Assembly (NCBI GenBank): GCA_030015575.1
Contig: JASDDO010000026.1
Location: 187,203,739-187,267,738, forward strand
DNA length: 64,000 nucleotides
Reading direction: 5' to 3'
Source: Agapanthus africanus
Lineage: Eukaryota; Streptophyta; Magnoliopsida; Asparagales; Amaryllidaceae
The notes beneath the pieces are model-generated. The model did not search any database. It was given only the letters and a program-made list of their open reading frames with translations, and was not told the origin of the DNA. Below are positions 1 to 11,582 of the stretch, piece after piece (the stretch's first letter is position 1; each line of letters starts with the position of its first letter). The position numbers and the translations under genes are program-made.

Positions 1-734
1 TAGAAACTTTGGCACTTATTTAATTGGAACCATATTCAAACCATGCAGCTGTCTCCAGTGCATATCACTTTAATGGAAAGAGGCTAATCAGCATTACTCA
101 ACTTAGGAATCCATCCAATTATGAGTAACCTGAAAGAGAAACACGTTTCTCAAAACCATCACTATCATCTGAATACCAATCACAAGAATCTACATCTTCG
201 ATCTCTTTGAAGAATCCCGATACTTGGGATACCTGGTTCTCTACTTTATTCTTATACCCACAACTTCTCAAAACTTAGACCTTGTATTTCTACGAAACAC
301 TTGTCTAAATACTAGAGAAGTTATAAGTAAACAGAACATAGTACGAGGACCTACCCCTTTGTCCTGATGGATACCTGGACAACATACAATACTCTGTATA
401 AGTCCGCTGAGTTAAACAACTCAAAATCTGTGCGTCGTAGGTTGAAGACTGTATCCTGGCGATTTCCTCAAATATCACCAATTACAACGAATTCCGATAT
501 AATGAGGATAATCACCTAATTCCCAATAACTTACTCCTACTCATCATCTGTAAAACCATACAGATATGAGAATGAAACCTGGTAAATACATACCCTTGGA
601 GTAAGTGTCTAATCGGGAAAACAGTTTTTCTTTAACAATGCACTGAAACATGAAAATGTTTCGTAGGGGTATCCTGGTATTCATAGCAATGCCTCTTCCA
701 TAATCCAATTCATGACTTCAACCGTATATTTTAT

Positions 735-1430
735 TACCATCTCTCCAAATCCCTTTATTTGCCTTTAGTCGTTACCTTCTGTACACCATTGTTAGGCTAA
801 ATGGTTTTCTTCCTTCCCTATCGTTCGGCACCAGCCTATGGTTTGGAAGAAGACTATCCAGTAAGCATAATAGGTGCACCCTCCTAAACCAAGGAGTACT
901 CGTATCTTGAGAGAAGGTGATGATAAAAGACAACTGAATAATACCTTATTCCTTTAAAGGTGAAAATAGGAGTGGCGATGAAGTACGCGGTTTTGGTCGT
1001 GAATGATATCGGTCGCAATTTACTTTGCCCTCTTTCTAATCCCTTTATTTTGTCTTTAGTTATTGCCTTCTGCACACCCTACTTAGGCTAATTGGTTTTC
1101 TTCATTCCCTACCTTTCGGCACCTTCCTATGGTTTGGAATAAGACTATCCAATAAGCGTAATAGGTGTACTCTCTAAACCAAGGAGCTCTCGCAACCTGA
1201 GAGAAGGTGATAATAAAAGACAACTGAATAAACCAATTCTATTTCTCCTGAACCTGGATCCATCCTCGAAGAAGTCCCTTTGAGTTCGTATATAACCATA
1301 CGATGGATCTATCCAATGGAAGTGGATATCCGTAGTAATACGGGTGTTCTGAGAAATTCAAAGGGTAAAAGAAGGAGTGGCAATGACTTATGCAACTCAG
1401 ACAATCCAAAAGCCAGTATTTTTTAAGAAG
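735..1430 (-). repeat. Tandem duplication in the internal region of C
   Basis: Two diverged copies of one block lie head to tail. Each contains an AATCCCTTTATTT-like start (about 748 and 1038), a CTTTCGGCACC or GTTCGGCACC segment, a TATGGTTTGGAA segment and a GAGAGAAGGTGAT segment. The same duplication occurs in elements A and B, where the period is about 405 bp, so it predates the spread of the family. I recognise no protein in it. Confidence 0.7.
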
Positions 1431-1781
1431 GTTCGGTCAACTTGGTCACTGAGTCATAGTCTAGGGTCGGTCAAAGGTCGCTGCCAAAGAGAAAGAGAAA
1501 AGAAACACTCTGCGTGCACTCTAACCTAGATCAGAATGGTTATCACTTTATCTAATCCGGAAACCTCCCACTGTCCTGTCAAATTCTCCTCCAAACCTAA
1601 AGAAGAATCAATCGGGATCACCCGAAGAGTAAACCAACTCATCAGTGGGAATCGGGATCCAACTCTCATCGCATGATAACGTGATGGAATGCATCCACGT
1701 TACTCATACTCCAGAAGGTATGCGCATACTTGGCAAGTTTCAGTTTCTTTAGAAACTCCCGATACGATTTTTGCCCCATGC

Positions 1782-1994
1782 TCTTATAACCTTGGCGTTG
1801 GTCAAAAATGTCATAAGTCACATGCCAAGTTCTACCCGTCACTATCTTGTCAATTTGAAACCCACCCGCACATGCCCTTGACGTTGGCCAAAAATGGCAG
1901 AACGACTGTCCCAAACCAACTCATCTATCTATGCAACAATTGAATACCCAGCAGCTACCAAACACTATGCCTTGGCGTTGGTCAAAATACATAG
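1782..1994 (-). other. Three-hairpin leader cassette of element C
   Basis: Three hairpins lie at 1782-1818, 1873-1899 and 1965-1994. On the sense (minus) strand each has its own outer stem (for example CTTATGA with TTATAAG, and CTATG with CATAG) around a shared core near TTTTGACCAACG(C/T)CAAGG. The layout and order match elements A, B and G. The core stem is weaker in C than in the other copies. Its role is unknown; an RNA signal in the untranslated leader is inferred. Confidence 0.6.
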
Positions 1995-2521
1995 CTTGAA
2001 TACTACTGAATACCCAAAAAAAGTGACGGAGGGCTACGGCTGGTTTTTGGCGAAAAACCTTTAGCGTAGTGAACTTGATATCGCTGAAGGAACCTGATAG
2101 CTTTTTAAAATATAGTGGCGAAAACCTTTTGCTAAAGAGGTCACTCCCGGTAAAGGGATCTCGGCTCTTTCCTCGTGGAATGAGGTGCAGGATATTCCAC
2201 TGAATATCGCTATGCAAAGCAACATGTAATCGACTATAGTGAAGTTATTACCCTGACGCAAACTTCTGCCCAAGGGGTCAGTCCCGGTGAAGGGATATCA
2301 GCCCTTGCCCCGTCGAATGAGGTGCAGGATATTCCACTGAATACCGCTATGCAAAACAAAAGGAAACGTCTTTGCAATAACACTTTTTAAATTTGTTCCA
2401 ACAACTAAAACAGGTTTGTTTTTCTTTGCATTGATCAGAATCAACGCAGTCCCATCAATCAATCACACCAGAAAAGAACGAAAATAAAATGTACGTATAT
2501 GCCATCCGCATTCGTCACTGG

Positions 2522-2569
2522 GTCCCGTCATCACCCGTTAGGTTACTTAACTAACGACAGAGCGGGGAC
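2522..2569 (-). other. Conserved leader hairpin (GTCCC...CGTTAG...CTAACG...GGGAC)
   Basis: Outer arms GTCCC and GGGAC enclose inner arms CCGTTAG and CTAACG around a short AT-rich loop. The same nested arrangement occurs in A (20763-20810) and G (62828-62874), and in partly decayed form in B (35890-35937). Confidence 0.6.
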
Positions 2570-3482
2570 TGGACTAGCGCGGGTGTAAAACATATACAAC
2601 ATCTAATAGTATATAAACCAATATACAATAATCGCTCCAGGCGTGATAATATGCAACATTACAGAAAAGTAATAAGCATCACAGAACAATACAGATAATC
2701 TGGGATCCCCGGGTTTCACAGAGCCGCTGCTGAAACCCGACGTTCCCCTGTCGTGTGGATAGCCTGTGCAATGAAACCTAGACCCCTACGGGTGCGGCAA
2801 GTTACCCGCCAAAACCTGAAGCGAGGTAGTCCCCACAGCATAGTGAATGGAACACCCGGCACTTCACGGAATCCGGTAAATTGAGCACCCCTCCTTAGGT
2901 CAACCTGTACCCCCTACGAGTGCGGCGAATAGTCTGCCAATTTTAGAGTGAGGCCCCTCTGCCTCCCAAAGCCATGAGATGCGGACCCGTTGCCCTCCAG
3001 AACCCGGCTATCCGTGCACTCCGTCGCGGGGTAAAACCTAGTACAGTAATGAAAAATAGTACAACAGGTAAATCGACCGCAACCTGGTCGTGCCCCAAAA
3101 GAATATTATACAACAGGCAGTGACGGCAGTCCACAAGTTGGACGCTCGCCCCGCAATATCAAATGTACAAATAAACACAAACTGTACTACCATTGCACAC
3201 TGCTATCCACCACGACAAATCCGCAACATCACAGCACAACACAGAACATCAACGCGAATGTCACGTTCGCAAACCTGTCTAAAAGAACTATAGCAATCAG
3301 ACGCGGTTTACCGATCAAATGACATTCCCGGTCGGAGATATAATGTAAGCACTGTAAACTAACGTGTTTAAATTTCGATCGACCAAATATCAAAAAGTGG
3401 GCCCCACGACTTACTGGTGAACAGTAACAAAACCTGGGCCAAAACGATATTTACCAAAAACCACAAAATCCAACAGAGAACC

Positions 3483-3600
3483 CACTGTGAAAATTTGGGG
3501 CCACGACCTCACTGTATGGCCGCGGATGCGCGGTCAAACCATAGGTTTGACCGCGTTTCCACGGCTATATCATCGAATTACGTGCCCAAATTTCTATGTG
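3483..3600 (-). other. Long leader hairpin of element C near the primer site
   Basis: The outer stem AAATTTGGGGC pairs with GCCCAAATTT. The apical part is a perfect 12-bp inverted repeat, CGCGGTCAAACC and GGTTTGACCGCG, with the 3-nt loop ATA (3529-3555). On the sense strand the structure begins about 162 nt after the primer site. Elements A and B have hairpins at nearly the same distance. Confidence 0.7.
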
Positions 3601-3761
3601 GTTCTTATAAAAGCCTGCACAGATTTTTAAGACATGTAGAATTAATTTTTGAGACCATTTAAAATCAACAGAAACTGTCGAGCTAGGATTTTGCAATTTT
3701 CGATTTCCGGTTCGATCGATGTTTTAAACGCGTTAGCACAAGTTAGCATAGCAAAATGGTG

Positions 3762-3775
3762 AGTCTCTGATACCA
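3762..3775 (-). other. Primer binding site of C (tRNA-Met type)
   Basis: The reverse complement begins TGGTATCAGAG, the usual plant Copia initiator-Met primer sequence, one base from the LTR end TACA. It is slightly changed from the copies in A and B. Confidence 0.8.
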
Positions 3776-3776
3776 C

Positions 3777-5921
3777 TGTAAGTCTACGCTAGCGCCCCGG
3801 CAGTCTACAGACGCCAAATGCGGAACAAAAACTTTTTAACTGGCGCTATCGTATACTTTAACCCGGATCTGCCATTATTGCTAAACTAACAAACTGTAAA
3901 GAGTGTAGAAAGGTTATACTGAACGATCCGAGTCCTACGTTCTTTAACCATCATCCCACGCTCCGTTGCGGCTGCTCCGATCTCGTCGATCTTCGATCTG
4001 CTCGTCCAGGTGGCACCACATCACTGATTCTTTAAACGGGCTCCCGCCTCTGACTCGAGGCAACTCGGTCGTCAAGTTTGCTAAAAGAGACGACCAAGAA
4101 TGATGTAGAGAATGAGTAGATGACTTTGTCTCACTTCGTCCAAGTCCGTGGACGATCGGTTAATGAAGTTGCCGAGGGAATTGGGTGATGGAATGAAATG
4201 AACTGTAAAATTCCATGCACCCCAAATACTATCATATCTTTTTCAAGTGAAACCTCAAGTGAGATCGATCAAGAGAGGAGGGGGAAGGGGCCGGCCATAT
4301 ATAGGAGGAGGAGGGTGAGTGTAGGAGCAAGTGGTGACCATAAGAGGATGAAGCTTATCTTGAAGAACAAATATCTTAAGCTTAACAAAAAATGGAGGAA
4401 ATCAAAGCATGAGTCACTAATACACATCATCAAGCTTTTAATGCATCCAATGAAAACTCAACACCAATTAATCCTAGTCACCTCATCTAGAATCTTCTAG
4501 AACATTGAGTCACTCTCATCCAAGAAAAGATAAATCCGTCTTTAACCGAATGTTAAAAGACGGCTGATAGAATACTGGAAACTGGCAACTTCCAAAAGTG
4601 ATCCTGAAACGAATTTCAGGACAACCCCGAAACTGTATAAATATACCCGCATTTGTATTACGACCGAATACAAATGCAACTGAGAAAAAGATATTATACC
4701 TACTCAATATAATACTCGGATCCGGCTTAAACCAAAGCCGACCAGTATCATCTGCCCGAAAAATAACACGTGCGTAAACGCACGTGCTTTTTCCGAACCC
4801 TGCCATAAAACCATACGGCCTCTACAACGTTTCGCCCGAACTTGGGAAACTGTCTGTGGGGGACTCTAATGACTCGTCAGTACCCTGGCAGTGGGTTTAA
4901 CCACAAACCGTCAGCGGCACTAGCTATGCGTAACGGCTGCCCACGGACTGACCTCAAGGGAGGCCGATGAGCAAACTCAAGGGTGGCCGATGAGCCAACT
5001 CATCCAGAAACCCTACTGAGCCTAACAGTGACAATGTATATACAGTCCGGTCCGTTCGTCAATGAGTATCGCATATCCGCCTAGGGGGCTAGTAACGTCA
5101 GACCCCCAGAAGCAGTATAAGTCGTGTCGGAGTGTAGCCCAATCACACCCTGAGATACTACTGGAGTACTTACCAGTAAATCTCCTGCCATGGCCATGGA
5201 CTTTGTGTAATGGCTCTCCTAGACACAGCACGACCTCGCCCCCAATACCGGGAGAGACGAATCCCCTGCCGATCCGCTCACGTGCCTCCATATGGCTCGG
5301 GACTGTACCCAAAAGCTACCTGTTTGCACGACTCCTTTGAGCCGTGGTAGGGTAGAAATCAAAGCACAGTGGAAACTCACACGAGACAAATGACGACCTC
5401 AGGTCAATGAACTAACCCGTACACATGTCACCTGGGAACTGCTATCTGACGATAGGTATAGTACTAACTAGCAGATTCCCGGCGAGTCCTGTCCGGTGTA
5501 CTCATAACCCAATGAGCACCTGTATACATCTTAGGTGATCCAACTGACACCAGTGGCTTGTGAGACCGGCCACCGCCCCTCGTCAGGGTCTCGACTGTAT
5601 ACACTAGTCTACTCCGGAGTATCGATGCCCTGTCTCGAAACTCCCACGACTAGGGACCACAATTAAGGATATGCATATAAACTACCCAACTCTCACGTAT
5701 ATGATCGCCATCATACAGTTGGTAGTAAAGCAAGATCCTAAGGGCTCTATCAAAGTGTAACATGCAATCAGTCACCTGAACATGTACACGACTGATAAAG
5801 GCAAACCAGATAGCATACTATCATCTCGAGTAAGACTGTTCTACCGGGATAGGTCCTCCGCAATCATTGCAATCACGTACCTGCGATCCAATAATTGACT
5901 ATGAGGGCACTATCTCCAACA
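3777..5921 (-). repeat. 5' LTR of element C
   Basis: About 2145 bp, bounded by TG and CA. Read on the minus strand it begins TGTTGGAGATAGTGCCCTC, the same start as the LTRs of A and close to B. It contains blocks shared with all the Copia LTRs here: ACCGGGAGAGACGA, GGGACTGTACCCA and a hairpin at 5327-5346 (CACGACTC-CTTT-GAGCCGTG). Confidence 0.85.
4767..4786. promoter_or_regulatory. Palindromic twin G-box in the LTR of C
   Basis: The 20-bp sequence has arms CACGTGCG and CGCACGTG with a TAAA loop, so it holds two CACGTG G-box cores. CACGTG is the known core for plant bZIP and bHLH factors. The same site occurs in the left LTR of B at 30496-30515. Binding is not shown; a hairpin role in RNA is an alternative. 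Confidence 0.5.
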
Positions 5922-8308
5922 CTCATCACGGAATCCCCAGATGGGATTTGTGTCGAATTATCTATGAGGGTATTGATCTCACTACTAGACAGATGCTTGA
6001 AACCATGTGTCATTGCCAATTCCTATCTAAAGATGATGGTGAAGCTTGGAAATACTTAGAAGATTTAGCTCGAAACACATCACAATGGGAAAGTGTTAGA
6101 CCACCACCATCTAGGGAAGATGTCAATCAGCTCGATGTTTCCGTCACCTTGAAAGCCGAAATGGCCGCAATACAAAGGAAACTCGACGCTATAGAAAACA
6201 AAATCTCTTCAGCCTCCCTAAACCAATCCACACTTCCCAAAACCGTGTGTGGCTGCTGTTCAAACCCTTCACATTTGACGGAAGAATGTCCTTTGAATGT
6301 ACCGTTTCAAGGTCACACTAATGTTTCACTTCAGCAAAGACCTGGAAACCATCCCTCTTCTTCCTCATATAATCAAGATTGGAGGAATCACCCGAACTTT
6401 GCTTGGAACCAATCACAATCTCAAAATACGGTTCCAATCCTAAACAATTTTCAAAGGGTCCCTCCACCACAACAGCAGCCACCACTTCAATTGAGTCAGC
6501 ACCCCTTCCAACCGCAAAATTTTCAAAATCCTGCCAACACTTTTGCACTACATGAAAACTCTTTGCAATTGGCCGGTACTGATAATATCTCTGCACTGGT
6601 GCAAACCTTGGTTACTTTCATGAAACAATCCATCCAAGAGTTGGCAAGTTTTCAATCTTCCATTGATAATATGATAAAGATCATTCTCACTCAAAATGAG
6701 AATATCAAATCAATGGAAGCACAAATTGAACAAATAACAGCCGAAATAAGTGCTAGAGAAGAAGGGAATCTTCCATCTCTACCCGTACCTGATCCTAGAC
6801 CTTCACATTGCACTAATGTGGACGCTTTTACAACGTTGAGATCTGGAAGAGTGCTAGACAATCATTTGGGTGAACAAATTGATAATGATGAATTGATCAT
6901 TAACACCTCGGCTTCAACTTCCACTTCCACTCACACTTCTATTTCTTACCCTATTTCGTCTAACCTACCTTCTTCTTCCGAGCCTATTCTCCGTATCCCC
7001 AAAGGCTCGAACCCTCCACCCACATCATCTTTTCCACCCCCACAAACTTCTCCACAAATGTTGGACCCAACACTTATTGATAGAGCTCCATTTCCAAATA
7101 GGTTGAGGCCCAAGAAACATGATGTCCAAATGGAGAAGATTGTGGACATGTTTAAGGAAGTTAACATCAACATCCCTCTCCTAGATGCTATTCAACAAGT
7201 TCCGTCCTATGCAAAAACTCTTAAGAACTTGTGCACTAGGAAGAGGAAGACTCAAGTGCCTAAAAAAATCTTCATGTCGAGTACTGTAGACACGGCTTTT
7301 CCCCAACAATTACCACGGAAACGTAAGGACCCTGGCTGTCCTACTATTTCCATTTTTATTGGGGAGAAACACATCAACCGTGCATTACTTGACCTTGGCG
7401 CTAGTGTTAACTTACTTCCTTACTCGGTATATGAGCAACTAGGTATCGGAGTGTTAAAGCCTTCAAGCATAACTCTCCAGATGGCTGACCGATCAATCAC
7501 TAAACCTAGGGGTAAACTGGAGGATGTGTTAATAAAAATCGGGGAATTTGTATTTCCTGTGGATTTTATTGTACTTGATACACAGCCTGTAGCGAACCCA
7601 CGGAATCAAATTCCGGTGATTTTAGGTCGCCCCTTTTTGGCCACTTCCAATGCAATAATCAACTGTCGTAATGGTTCTATGACCCTATCTTTCGGGAATA
7701 GGTCAATAGAACTGAACATTTACAAGTTGGGAAGTGTACCCTCCGAACCTACTGCTCAGGTATGTTCTGTCGACTTAATGGATGTCGACAGCAGCGAATT
7801 TGATGATCCTCCTGATATCGATCTTGACTCTTTTCATACGTTATTGTTTGACCCAACTATGTATCATACACATACGGACTCTTCCACCGAGATGTCCGGG
7901 TCAACAATTAACACTGATTATGAACTGTTCTTAGAGTCTGAAGATCACCCCGCACTTTGTGATGATATTATTCACCGGGGTATTGATGGAACTTTTGAGG
8001 AAATCTTCGCTGAAAAACTTGCATTTCTGAACAACACGGGTGTTGAGATGAATCATCTCCCAGTTATTGAAATTGAACCTCCACCCCTTCTTCTGAACTG
8101 TGAAAAGAATGCGAGTTATCCATCACATTCACTGCATCGTCTCTCCAAAATGAGACGCACACATACTCTCTTCCACCACTTAACCTTTCCCCACTTCTTC
8201 TTCCACCAACCAGAGCACTGCATTGATAAAATTTTTGAATGGTTGGTGTTAACTTTCGGTCTTTGCAAAGCTTGGCATCGACCACGGATTTTTGACCCCC
8301 TCATGTGA
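5922..8308 (+). CDS. Athila-type Gag-protease ORF, first unit (3' part)
   Basis: The open frame carries the end of an Athila Gag domain (HHGIPRWDLCRIIYEGID near the start), a CX2CX4HX4C zinc knuckle (CGCCSNPSHLTEEC), a long Pro/Gln/Ser-rich linker, and a retropepsin-like segment with LLDLGASVNLLP and a VILGRPFLAT motif. The 5' part of the gag lies left of the window beyond element C, and an in-frame start inside the LTR of C is an accident of the junction. It ends about 190 residues after the protease with no reverse transcriptase, RNase H or integrase. Compared with the second unit (12670-15009) I count only about four amino-acid differences over the shared part, so the two copies separated very recently. 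Gag would form the particle and the protease would mature it; expression today is unknown. Confidence 0.85.
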
Positions 8309-9735
8309 TTTTCAAAGATTAACATTGCATAACTCAAGTTTGGGGGGGGGGGTATGATCAGGCTCCTGAAAAGAAAATTTTTACAAACTTTTGAGCCAAA
8401 AATAAGTTTGGGGGAGGATCTTCACTTAAATATTTTGCCCCCACTAATAAATTCCTCCCAAGCTTACAGGTTTTTTCGAGATTTAGCGGATGACAACAGT
8501 GAGGACACTGTTGAAAACAAGTTTGGGGGAGGTTTGTGCTTATTTTCGCATCATTTGCATATCATTTGCATAAGCACAAAACATTTTTTTCGAAAACCTA
8601 TAAAAATTTTAAAAATTTCAAAAAGATAAAAACATTTTTTGTACATAAATAAGATAATAAAAGTTTAGATAGTGAAAAATTACATCTATGAGATTAGAAA
8701 AATTTAAGAAAACTAAGAAAATTAGGAGTTTTCTTATACGAACTAGTAATAAGTAGTTATGAGCCGTTGTCCCAAGGGTTAGTAAGATGAAAGACGTCAC
8801 TAATCTGAGGATAAAAATAAATCTGAAAAATAGTTTCTATTCTGGAAGCCAAACATTTTGAACGTTGCTACCCTGCTATTCGCACTTACACACGTCTTAA
8901 AGCCTGGGATAGTAGAGGATACCTTGAAATGCTCTTGTCTTAAAGCCAAAAGTATGAAGGAAAAAAAATGAATGAAAAGTGGTGAGAAAAATGGACACTG
9001 GTTTTGTTATCACCAAGGGCAATAAAAAATATATAGCAAGGGTGCTTCTTCACCTAGTGCCCTAAGGCCAACTGGTCTGGGAGTCACTGCTATGCCTGAG
9101 GTGGTGCAAGACGAGGAAAATACACCAAGCATGCAAGCACAGGAGTAATCGGTCGGTTAGTACCTCAAGAAGTATTAACGGTCGCATGAAAGTGTGTGAG
9201 CAATTTCGTCTAAATATTCATTGATTAAAAAGTACTGAGGCTGATGGGCAAGAGTATGATAGCTTGAATTGAATTCTCCGGGTGTAGGGATGTCCTTTAC
9301 ACACACGCAGGGTGATATGATCGATGTTTGGAAGAAAGATAGGAATGAAGAATAAGACGATGTTTTATTGAGGGAGGACGTGATTTCTAACATCTTTTCA
9401 TGACCATTAAGATAGGGCTCATGACAACCGAAAAGCTAGCTTAGTTGGAAACCCTAATTTTCAAGGCTTTTCTTTTACGATTCTTTTCTTTAAATGTAAT
9501 ATTCATGATCTTCCTTTTATTATTGGATTTTGTGGGTGCAATCCGCTGAAAACCCTCAGGAGACAACACTCCTCCTACTAGGGACACCTAGAGGTTTAAA
9601 GGCTTGTTGCACGTGCTCAGTGCAATCGTGTTGCCTACGAAAGTGTGCTAGTTAGTTTTTCTCTTTCTTTATTTTCTCCTTCTCTTTTTAATAAAACATT
9701 CGCTCGAGACGATCGAAATTAAGTTTGGGGGTATT
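8309..9735 (+). other. Athila 3' non-coding region with repeated G tracts
   Basis: About 1.4 kb without a recognisable gene lies between the Gag-protease frame and the LTR. It holds four copies of AAGTTTGGGGG-type polypurine tracts, at 8336-8352, 8404-8417, 8519-8532 and 9721-9731. The last sits just before the LTR and is the likely functional polypurine tract. Plant Athila relatives commonly carry such G tracts. No pol domain is visible. Confidence 0.75.
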
Positions 9736-10122
9736 TGATCAGTCGAAAATATTGTATATTTTAGCCGGCAATTTCCTTAACATTTGCATACATTTAGAAG
9801 TGTTCGGCATTCATATTCTACATATTAGCAAATCTGTCGTAAAATACCAGATTGCATGTATGAGACTTTTAAACCGACACTTTAAGGGAAATTAACCGCA
9901 TTTCATGGCATCGCATCATTTCTGTATTTGCGCAACACTTGTCTTGAGTCTGTGCAGGAAATACGGAAGAAAAGCAAAAGAGCTGATCAAAAATACGCCA
10001 ACTAAATCATTTCAGATCTGGTAGCAATTCAGAAGGAATTATACAATTATATATATCAAACCAAGGCCCAACAATCATCCCAAGACTGTACCAGAAGAAT
10101 GGAAGCCCAAAGCCCACATGTA

Positions 10123-10168
10123 GCCGCGGATCCGCGGCAGGAACCTGCATTGAGCCGCGGATCCGCGC
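10123..10168. repeat. Paired GC palindromes in the Athila LTR
   Basis: A perfect palindrome GCCGCGGATCCGCGGC (10123-10138) is followed by a second near-copy (10154-10168). A similar pair occurs in the leader at about 11815-11851, so the block is duplicated between LTR and leader. Confidence 0.6.
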
Positions 10169-10465
10169 CTCTTCTGCCACGTCAGCGTTTCAATTTCTGT
10201 GCAAAACTCCTATCTCTTGGCCCACATTCATTTCTGATACCACAAATTCCACAATTCTCCAGAAGCTACTGCCAGATCAGCAAAGAAGATTAAGAAAGGC
10301 TAATCTTAATTAAGCCCCTAACTAACTTCTTCTAGAAGCTCCCTCCTAACTAATCACATCTAGAAGCTTCTCCCCTAACTAACTTTTGGAGGGAAATTTG
10401 AATTTCCTCAACAAACTTTAGGAGGGAAACTTAGAATTTGAAATTCTAGATCTAGGGTTAGTTAT

Positions 10466-10474
10466 CTATAAATA
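10466..10474 (+). promoter_or_regulatory. TATA box of the Athila LTR
   Basis: CTATAAATA lies mid-LTR, about 730 bp after its start, in AT-rich surroundings. It is the best TATA candidate for element transcription. Position and sequence only. Confidence 0.6.
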
Positions 10475-11564
10475 GGAACCTAGACCTAGGGTTAAAGGCT
10501 AATCAATAATCAATAACCATTGGTTCATTCTACACCATCTTCTTCCACAAATCTCGTGACAAGGCTTGTGCGAAACCCTAACCGTAATTCCACTCCAAAT
10601 CCAAGATATTGAGTACCAATCGAGCAAGAAGCCTTCAACCTTTTAGGAGACGAGCCGATCTTCAATCGGGCAAGTGATCCAAGCCGATCCGCGATCCACG
10701 GAGACGAGCGAAGCCAAGTCGACGATCGAATTCTTCCTCTTGTAGTTCTTGAGCGAATGTAATGAAATTGTTGATATAAATAAAAGGTGAAATTCTTTAA
10801 TCTTGCTTTCTTTTAATTCTTGCATCATGATTAGATCTCAATTTGTAATTGTTGTTCTTGTTGTGATGTTTGAGTAAAACTCCGCTCGTAAAGGAGTCGA
10901 GACGATTGTAGAATGATGATGTAACAAATCTTAATACGATTTTTAAGTCCTACGAGTTTTGTAAACCCTAGCAAGTTCAAGAATCGATGACCTAGTTTCG
11001 TAGCAATGCTTTCTTGATTGTGATCGCTCGAAATTAGGGATCTACGATCGTTTCTTGAATTTACTAGAGGCTAGAATATGAATGATATCAATGAAAGAAC
11101 AAGAGATAAGATGAAACCCTAGTTTCACAAGAAGTCTCTAATTCTCATCGATCATCATCGATCTAGTATCAATTCATCGAAGGATAAGAATACGTAATTG
11201 TAAGATTACATCACATCTATAGATCCGATCGATTCCTACGAGCCTCATTTCGATTCTTGATATTTGGTTTGGAAAAATCATCAAACGATCAATTCTTGAT
11301 TCTATCCTTTACTTTTCTTAGATCTAGATATTTTCTTTTTTCTTGAAATACAAAATTTAAATCATGAATTGTTTTGTTTTCTTTTCTTAAAGTTTCGACT
11401 CATCTAATTCAAAAGACGAACGATTACACTTTCCCTGTGGACGATCCGCACTCACTAACAATCTACATCCGACACCGTAGTTGATTGCGGTCAAATAATT
11501 TTTGGTTGTGATTTCTTTACAAATTTTCTCAAATATACACAACGAGAAATTCTTTTCAGCCAAA

Positions 11565-11582
11565 TGGCGCCGTTGCCGGGGA
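11565..11582 (+). other. Primer binding site, tRNA-Asp type (Athila)
   Basis: TGGCGCCGTTGCCGGGGA begins two bases after the LTR. This is the primer sequence typical of plant Athila and related Ty3/gypsy elements and supports the family assignment. Confidence 0.9.

Larger units (their letters stand above)
1..5921 (-). mobile_element. Copia-type LTR element C (5' part, non-coding)
   Basis: Read on the minus strand this is the 5' LTR (3777-5921), a tRNA-Met-like primer site, and about 3.8 kb of internal sequence running off the left window edge. It is homologous throughout to element B (its base 1 corresponds to about 33241) and to element A. I see no coding capacity in the visible part. The right edge joins Athila gag directly: the bases after 5921, CTCATCACGG, match uninterrupted Athila at 13191-13200. 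C therefore inserted into that gag, and I predict CTCAT as the target duplication, whose left copy lies outside the window. It is a broken, non-autonomous fossil; its age cannot be estimated because only one LTR is visible. Confidence 0.88.
9736..11562 (+). repeat. Athila LTR shared by two units
   Basis: About 1.8 kb, starting TGATCAGTC after the polypurine tract and ending CAGCCA two bases before a tRNA-Asp-type primer site. It serves both as the 3' LTR of the unit to its left and as the 5' LTR of the unit to its right, giving gag-pro, LTR, gag-pro. Only one copy is in the window, so no age can be taken from LTR divergence. Confidence 0.82.

Noticed and set aside
5867-5921. Start of the 813-residue open frame as the true Gag start
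   Set aside because: These bases belong to the LTR of element C; the gag begins left of the window.
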